Source: Colimorpha sp045222295
GTDB taxonomy: Bacteria > Bacteroidota > Bacteroidia > Bacteroidales > P3
NCBI GenBank assembly: GCA_045222295.1
Contig: JBGUXP010000004.1
Location: forward strand, 5,068 to 69,067
Direction: 5' to 3'
Length of the DNA stretch: 64,000 nucleotides
A model generated the notes under the pieces. It was not told the origin of the DNA and searched no databases. It worked only from the letters and a program-made list of their open reading frames with translations. Below, piece after piece: positions 59,310 through 64,000 of this stretch (its first letter is position 1; every line of letters begins with the position of its first letter). The position numbers and the translations under genes were made by a program.

Positions 59310-59924
59310 CTAAAGTTTGAATCCCATAAATGACATGAATGCCAAGCCCATGAGGCCGGTGATGATGAAGGTGATGCCCACGCCGCGGAGTGCGGGGGGA
59401 ATGTGGCTGTAGCGCAGCTTCTCGCGGATGGCGGCAATGGCGACGATGGCCAGGAACCAGCCGATGCCGCTGCCAAGGGCGAAGACCGAGGCCTCGCCGA
59501 TGTTCTGGTAGCCACGCTCCTGCATGAAGAGTGAGCCAGACATGACGGCACAGTTGACGGCAATCAAAGGCAGGAAGATGCCCAGCGAGTTGTAGAGACT
59601 CGGGCTGAACTTCTCCACAATCATCTCTACCATCTGCACGATGGCTGCGATGACAGCGATGAACATAATGAGGCTCAAGAAGCTGAGGTCTACATTGGCC
59701 AGCGAGGGTGAAATCCACGCCAGTGCTCCGTCGGCTAGGAAATACTTGTTGAGCAGGTAGTTGATGGGCACTGTGATGATAAGTACGAAAGTCACCGCAA
59801 TGCCTAGACCCGCAGAGGTCTTCACCGTCTTGCTCACGGCAAGGTAGGAGCACATGCCGAGGAAGAAGGCGAAAATCATGTTGTCGACGAAAATCGACTT
59901 GATGAATATGTTAATGTAATCCAT
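59310..59924 (-). CDS. nqrE: Na+-NQR subunit E
   Basis: This 204-residue, six-helix protein is homologous to RnfA. The family start IKSIFVDNMIFAFFLGMCSYLAVS and the inverse-topology half GIFLPLIAVNCAVMSGSLFM are clear (each given as a block). Cysteines in both halves hold the intramembrane Fe centre in characterised NQR. It identifies the NQR line, not the missing RnfA, by KTVKTSAGLG and the SFMGFKL end. Confidence 0.95.
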   Translation of the reverse strand: MDYINIFIKSIFVDNMIFAFFLGMCSYLAVSKTVKTSAGLGIAVTFVLIITVPINYLLNKYFLADGALAWISPSLANVDLSFLSLIMFIAVIAAIVQMVEMIVEKFSPSLYNSLGIFLPLIAVNCAVMSGSLFMQERGYQNIGEASVFALGSGIGWFLAIVAIAAIREKLRYSHIPPALRGVGITFIITGLMGLAFMSFMGFKL

Positions 59925-59932
59925 TGTTCATT

Positions 59933-59970
59933 AAGGTCTTTAAAGTCCTTAAAGTCTTTAAGGTCTTATT
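59933..59970. repeat. Spacer repeat between nqrD and nqrE
   Basis: On the minus strand, tandem AAGACCTTAAAGACTTTAAG-type 9-10-bp units fill the gap. They match the unit family of the rnfC-rnfD spacer. Confidence 0.78.
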
Positions 59971-60583
59971 GTTCAACTAAGTCTTTGTTGCGGCTGCGAT
60001 GCCACCAGATGATGAGTCCCACCAGGATAAGCGCCATGGGAGGCATGATCATCAGGCCGTTATTCTCGTAGCCTATGTTGTAGAGTCCGAGCTTCTCCAT
60101 GACAGGGTAGCCCCAGAGGGTGCCGCTGCCGAAGAGTTCGCGCACGAAGCCCAAGGTGATGAGAATGACGCTATAGCCTATGCCGTTGCCAATGCCGTCG
60201 AGAAAACTTGCCCACGGTTTCTGCACCATGGCGAAAGCCTCAAGGCGACCCATGACGATGCAGTTGGTGATGATAAGGCCAACGAAGACGGAGAGTTGCT
60301 TGCTGACATCGTAGACGTAGGCTTTCAGCATCTGGTCGACCAGCACCACGAGGGTGGAGACGACGACAAGCTGCACGATGATGCGGATACGTGGCGGGAC
60401 GGTGTTGCGTAGCAGCGAGATGATGAGGTTTGCCAATGCCGTCACTACGATGACGGAAATCGACATCACCACGGCGGGCTTCAGTTGTGCCGTCACTGCC
60501 AGGCAGGAGCAGATACCCAACACCTGTACCAGGATGGGGTTGTTCTTGCTGAATGGGAGTTTTATAAGGTCAAAGTTTTTCAT
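59966..60583 (-). CDS. nqrD: Na+-NQR subunit D
   Basis: This 205-residue, six-helix membrane protein is homologous to RnfE. SKNNPILVQVLGICSCLAVT is the signature start, and SVFVGLIITNCIVMGRLEAFA the second half. It is normal in length and lies between nqrC (4-bp overlap) and nqrE. Confidence 0.95.
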   Translation of the reverse strand: MKNFDLIKLPFSKNNPILVQVLGICSCLAVTAQLKPAVVMSISVIVVTALANLIISLLRNTVPPRIRIIVQLVVVSTLVVLVDQMLKAYVYDVSKQLSVFVGLIITNCIVMGRLEAFAMVQKPWASFLDGIGNGIGYSVILITLGFVRELFGSGTLWGYPVMEKLGLYNIGYENNGLMIMPPMALILVGLIIWWHRSRNKDLVEQ

Positions 60584-61191
60584 TCGGTAGCCTCCTCTCT
60601 TTCTTCGGTCGGACAGGTCGGACTAGTCGGACGGGTCAGACCTTGGTAATCATTATAGGCTTTCTCCAGCATGGCGGTAACACCGTTACTGGTCATGGTA
60701 CCACCGCTGATGGCATCCACTTCATAGGGGTTGCTGTGGTCGGCGTTCTTGGCAAGGTGGATTGCTTGGGTGTCCATCTTCTTGCCAATGAAACGCTGGG
60801 CGAACTTGTCGGTGGCAATCTCGCCGCCGAGGCCGGGGGTCTCTCCCTTGTGGTCGAAGACGGCTCCCACGACGGTGCTGCTATTGTCGAGAGCAAGATA
60901 TCCCCAGATAGGCCCCCATAGACCGGTGCCCTTCAACGGAATAACGATGCCTCCCTCGAAGGTGTAGTAGCCGTCGGCTTCAGTGATATGTTTGGCATAG
61001 AGCTCCGCGGCGTTGTCGCGTGTGCTTTCGATGCCGATGGTCTTCAAAATCATCTGTTTTGTCTCCGCCTCTTGGTTTTGGGTCTGCAGGGGCTTGAGGC
61101 TGACGGCGACAACCGTTAGTATCAGTGCTGCCACCACTACGAGGGCAGAGGAGTAGATGAAGATATATTTGTTGCTGAAACTTTTAGCCAT
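60580..61191 (-). CDS. nqrC: Na+-NQR subunit C
   Basis: This 203-residue protein has one N-terminal helix (YIFIYSSALVVVAALILTVVA) and a periplasmic FMN domain. The flavinylation motif is VDAISGGTMTSNGV near residue 162. ETPGLGGEIATDKFAQRF is conserved. The family usually ends near the ALEKAYNDYQ-type helix. Here about 20 extra residues (GLTRPTSPTCPTEEREEATE) come from a GTCCGAC/GTCTGAC repeat shared with dnaG. It overlaps nqrB by 8 bp and nqrD by 4 bp. Confidence 0.94.
   Translation of the reverse strand: MAKSFSNKYIFIYSSALVVVAALILTVVAVSLKPLQTQNQEAETKQMILKTIGIESTRDNAAELYAKHITEADGYYTFEGGIVIPLKGTGLWGPIWGYLALDNSSTVVGAVFDHKGETPGLGGEIATDKFAQRFIGKKMDTQAIHLAKNADHSNPYEVDAISGGTMTSNGVTAMLEKAYNDYQGLTRPTSPTCPTEEREEATE
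60606..60642 (-). repeat. Repeat forming the NqrC tail, shared with dnaG
   Basis: On the coding strand GTCTGACC, CGTCCGACTA, GTCCGACCT and GTCCGACC follow one another. The 14-mer CTGACCCGTCCGAC is also in dnaG at 13294-13332. Confidence 0.8.
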
Positions 61192-62347
61192 TGTTTACCT
61201 CCTTTCCTTGTGTGGCGGCGCGTTTCTCGCGTTGCTTGATGTTCCTTGCCACCACGCAGTGGTCAATCAGCGGTGCCATGCAGTTCATCAACAAAATACT
61301 CAGCATCATGCCCTCCGGGTAGGCGGGGTTGGCAACGCGCAGCAGAACGGCAAAAGCACCGATAAGTAGTCCATAGATCCACTTGCCGCAGTTGGTCTGC
61401 GCGGCGGTGACGGGGTCGGTGGCCATGAAGACCGCGCCGAAAGCGAAGCCGCCTATCAGGAAGTGGTAATAGAAAGGAAGGTCGAGGTAGACCGTGCCGC
61501 CAATGGCGTTGAAGAGCAGTCCCATGGCACCACCACCAACGAATACGCTCAGCATGATGCGCCACGAGGCGATGCCAGTGAAGAGTAGCAGGATGGCACC
61601 CAGTGCGATGGCAATGACGCTCGTTTCGCAGGTCGATCCGGGAATGGTACCGATAAGCATGTCAAGTGCCGAAGCCGAGGGGTGGGAGCCCGTGGCAAGT
61701 TGTCCCATGGGCGTGGCGCCGGCGATGGCATCGCTGCCCCACAGGTCGTTGGCAATCCAAACTTGGTCACCGCTCATGTGAGTGGGGTAGGCGAAGAAGA
61801 GGAAAGCACGCGCCACCAGGGCGGGGTTGAGGAAGTTCATGCCGCTGCCGCCGAAGACCTCCTTGCCGATAATCACGGCGAAGGCCACGGCCAGCGCCAG
61901 CTGCCATAGCGGCGTGGTCACCGGCACAATCATCGGTATCAGCAGACCTGTGGCGAGGAAACCCTCGTTCACTTCATGTCCGCGGTATTGAGCAAATGCA
62001 AACTCGATACCCAAACCTACGATATAGCTTACTGCAATCATGGGAAGCATGCGCAGGAAACCAAACCACCAGCAGGGTAACAGCCCATCGAGCCCATTAA
62101 CCCCATTCATCCCACTTTGATATCCGATATTCCACATACCGAACAGCAGTGCCGGCATCAACGCAATCACCACGATGATGATGCTGCGTTTCATATCCAC
62201 AGCGTCGCGGATATGCGAGCCGTTACGGGTGACGGTCTTGGGCGTGAAAGCGAAAGTATGGAAAGCTTCGTAGGTGCTTCCCAACCAAGCCCATTTGCCT
62301 TTTGGTTCTATTTTCTCAAACCATTGTTCGAGCCATTTCATATTCAT
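61184..62347 (-). CDS. nqrB: Na+-NQR subunit B
   Basis: This 387-residue polytopic subunit binds covalent FMN and riboflavin and is thought to carry the Na+ path. The flavinylated Thr is expected in DAIAGATPMGQLATG near residue 212. EVFGGSGMNFLNPALVARAFLFF is diagnostic (given as two overlapping blocks EVFGGSGMNFLNP and NPALVARAFLFF). Residues about 74-88 (SGMNGVNGLDGLLP) look repeat-derived. It overlaps nqrA by 4 bp. Confidence 0.95.
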   Translation of the reverse strand: MNMKWLEQWFEKIEPKGKWAWLGSTYEAFHTFAFTPKTVTRNGSHIRDAVDMKRSIIIVVIALMPALLFGMWNIGYQSGMNGVNGLDGLLPCWWFGFLRMLPMIAVSYIVGLGIEFAFAQYRGHEVNEGFLATGLLIPMIVPVTTPLWQLALAVAFAVIIGKEVFGGSGMNFLNPALVARAFLFFAYPTHMSGDQVWIANDLWGSDAIAGATPMGQLATGSHPSASALDMLIGTIPGSTCETSVIAIALGAILLLFTGIASWRIMLSVFVGGGAMGLLFNAIGGTVYLDLPFYYHFLIGGFAFGAVFMATDPVTAAQTNCGKWIYGLLIGAFAVLLRVANPAYPEGMMLSILLMNCMAPLIDHCVVARNIKQREKRAATQGKEVNNG

Positions 62348-63678
62348 GCGATAGCCTCCTTTCTGAGGACCTCAAGAGCCTCGCGAATGATGGTCTGTAT
62401 TTCGGTCTTCGAGGGGTCGATGAACTCGCACAGCGCGAAGTCCTCGGGCTCCACCTCGTAGATGCCGAGCTTCTCCTGCAGTTCTACATCGCCCACAATG
62501 CAGGCCTTGATGAGTTGCAGCGGATAGATGTCGAACGGAAACACACGCTCAAAAGAGCCCGTGAAGAGGAAGGGACGCACCGAGCCATGGACATTGGTGT
62601 TGAAGTCATACGACGGTTTCATCCCGCCCATTAACTCCATTAGTCCTATCTTGTCTAGCACCCCCATAAAACCGCTGAGGAAAGTCTTGCTGAAGCTGTA
62701 CTTCTTTATGCCCGGCATAAGCCAGCCCATGAAGTCGTACTTGTCGCCCTCCTCGATGAAACATACCTGTTGGTCGTACATCCCGATGAATCCATCTGCG
62801 GCTACGGCGCTACCGCTCAACGGCGAGCCTGAGATAATGCGGGTTCCTGGGTTTTCTGAAAATTCCGAAAAACCCGGGTAATATGGATTCATAAGTTGGG
62901 CGTCGCTAATGCGTTTCAGGTTGGCACCACAAATCACACGGTAATAGTGCGGCGTTTTGGCGGCGGGACCGCCTACAGCGATGAGTCGTTCAGGGCGATA
63001 CTCGCCGGTTGTCACCCAGCGGCCGATATTGGCTACGTCTTGAGCGTTCACCGCCCAGATGTACTCGCCTTTATTGATGGGGTCGAGGGCGGCGACGATG
63101 GTGCCGATGTTGCCGGCAGGGTGGGGGCCTTCGGCCTTCACGCAGTGTACTTCGGCGAATGCTTCCAGGGCTTTCACGCCGGCCTCAAACTCCTGCTCGC
63201 GTCCTTTCAGGGCGAAGTCGAGGTCGGGAGCTAGCGGATTGGTGTCGCGCATGCTGATGTAGATTCCCTTGGCTTTGTGGTCGGGGTTGGCGATGGTGCC
63301 GAAGGGACGCTCCTTAATCATCCACCAGACGGGAGTCTCGGGGGTAAGATCTTTAGGACCCTGAGGATTCTGAGAATCCTGATTGTCTTTACTTACAACT
63401 ACCTCCATCAGTTTTCTCTTCTCTCCGCGGACAATGGACACCACCACGCCGTTCACCGGCGAGGGAAGCGTCAGGCGTGCATCGTGTTTGTCTTCCACCA
63501 GAGGTTGGCCGGCGGCAACTCTATCGCCTTCGGCAACAAGCAGTCGCGGTGTAAAGCCTACCACGTCGGGTGGCTTCACGGCATAGCGTTCCACGCCTCT
63601 CATGTCAACGACAAACCTCTCAGCGGAGCCGCCGAGAGGAATATCGAGACCATTTTTGATCTTCAATTTATTAACCAT
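62344..63678 (-). CDS. nqrA: Na+-NQR subunit A
   Basis: This 444-residue peripheral subunit contributes to quinone binding. GLDIPLGGSAERFV, PSPVNGVVVSIVRGEKRKL and ANIGRWVTTGEYRPERLIAVGG are conserved (last given as a block). The end reads FPFDIYPLQLIKACIVGD and EPEDFALCEFIDPSK. At least three short stretches look like repeat-encoded loop inserts: SQNPQGPKD near 100, FSEFSENPG near 275, and DKIGLMELMGGM near 348. It is the first nqr gene and follows aspA by 24 bp. Confidence 0.94.
   Translation of the reverse strand: MVNKLKIKNGLDIPLGGSAERFVVDMRGVERYAVKPPDVVGFTPRLLVAEGDRVAAGQPLVEDKHDARLTLPSPVNGVVVSIVRGEKRKLMEVVVSKDNQDSQNPQGPKDLTPETPVWWMIKERPFGTIANPDHKAKGIYISMRDTNPLAPDLDFALKGREQEFEAGVKALEAFAEVHCVKAEGPHPAGNIGTIVAALDPINKGEYIWAVNAQDVANIGRWVTTGEYRPERLIAVGGPAAKTPHYYRVICGANLKRISDAQLMNPYYPGFSEFSENPGTRIISGSPLSGSAVAADGFIGMYDQQVCFIEEGDKYDFMGWLMPGIKKYSFSKTFLSGFMGVLDKIGLMELMGGMKPSYDFNTNVHGSVRPFLFTGSFERVFPFDIYPLQLIKACIVGDVELQEKLGIYEVEPEDFALCEFIDPSKTEIQTIIREALEVLRKEAIA
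63344..63390. repeat. Short repeat encoding a loop in NqrA
   Basis: AGGACCCTG, AGGATTCTG and AGAATCCTG units (9 bp) are in frame and give the DNQDSQNPQGPKD loop on the minus strand. Confidence 0.65.
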
Positions 63679-63702
63679 TAAACTTTTAAACTTTATCCTG
63701 AA

Positions 63703-64000
63703 TCATATTTTCAGCTCCACAGGCTGCAGCATGTTTTCCGGCTTGAGAATGTTGTCGAGCTGCTCCTTGGTGAGGAGTTTGTGCTCGAGAACGAGCTCGT
63801 AGACGCCGCGGCCGGTCTCGCTGGCCTCCTTGGCGATTTTGGTGCTCTGTTTGTAGCCGATGATGGGGTTGAGCATGGTGACGATGCCGATAGAGTGTTC
63901 GACGAGCTGGCGGCAGCGCTCCTCGTTGGCTTTGATGCCGTCGATGCAGAGGGCGCGGAGGGTGTCATAGCCGTTCTCCAGCAGATGGATGCTCTCGAAG
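63703..64000 (-). CDS. aspA: Aspartate ammonia-lyase, C-terminal part
   Basis: The minus-strand frame runs in from the right edge and ends with TGA at 63703-63705, leaving about 99 residues. The visible end carries the aspartase/fumarase-class tail: IGIVTMLNPIIGYKQST, KIAKEASETGRGVYELVLE and a closing ILKPENM. These point to aspartase more than fumarase. It converts aspartate to fumarate and ammonia, the substrate of the fumarate reductase downstream. It lies 24 bp before nqrA with no terminator seen, so co-transcription is possible. Confidence 0.88.
   Translation of the reverse strand, partial: FESIHLLENGYDTLRALCIDGIKANEERCRQLVEHSIGIVTMLNPIIGYKQSTKIAKEASETGRGVYELVLEHKLLTKEQLDNILKPENMLQPVELKI

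Overview
The window is a contiguous, moderately GC-rich chromosome segment of a Bacteroidota, most likely a gut-type Bacteroidales. The evidence is -7 boxes of the form TAnnTTTG (with TTTG about 19-20 bp upstream) in place of sigma-70 promoters, no obvious Shine-Dalgarno sequences, two type IX secretion (T9SS) cargo proteins with type B sorting domains, GldH, PorT-like barrels, a GWxTD protein, and the order rnfBCDGE. No rRNA, IS element, prophage or CRISPR array was seen. One tRNA with a CAU anticodon is present.

Layout. 1-3004: end of anmK, the tRNA, meaB and hemW. 2987-4303 (minus): a SPOR protein and a universal stress protein. 4508-8974: Rnf complex genes rnfB, C, D, G, E, with no rnfA. 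9061-12627: a small secreted protein and a large T9SS cargo protein. 12725-18084: dnaG, an orphan sigma-54 activator, aroA, miaA. 18160-18525: a possible small RNA and a terminator. 18532-28396 (minus): hbd, crt, cca, a MORN lipoprotein, uvrC, gldH, asd and a second T9SS cargo. 28718-37636: topA, a glycosyltransferase, a barrel protein, coaD, recG, a damaged acetyltransferase and mltG. 37792-42806: a NAD synthetase with an apparently dead glutaminase domain, a GWxTD protein, a lipid A-type acyltransferase and a glycosyltransferase. 42807-47914 (minus): ompH-like, gltX, a PorT-like barrel and a dipeptidyl peptidase IV. 48257-52319: four tandem paralogues sharing a five-cysteine N-terminal domain. 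52349-53971: a radical SAM protein and a cation efflux protein. 54136-64000 (minus): aspA (partial), nqrABCDEF and fumarate reductase frdCAB.

How the genes fit together. The right end is a compact anaerobic respiration block: aspartase makes fumarate, Na+-NQR moves electrons from NADH to quinone, and fumarate reductase uses the quinol. The Rnf genes at the left end would couple ferredoxin to NAD. Most other genes are housekeeping or envelope functions in tight operons with ATGA, GTGA or TTGA overlaps.

The most striking non-gene signal is short repeats (7-, 9-, 11- and 14-bp tandem units, and hairpin elements) that sit between genes and also inside conserved proteins in frame (HemW, DnaG, NqrA, NqrC, glycosyltransferase, GNAT, signal peptides). 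In the four-paralogue locus, a palindromic element is translated as a DTLLR...SPNLGEE segment in two of the paralogues. The four-paralogue cluster is the best candidate for an undescribed system.
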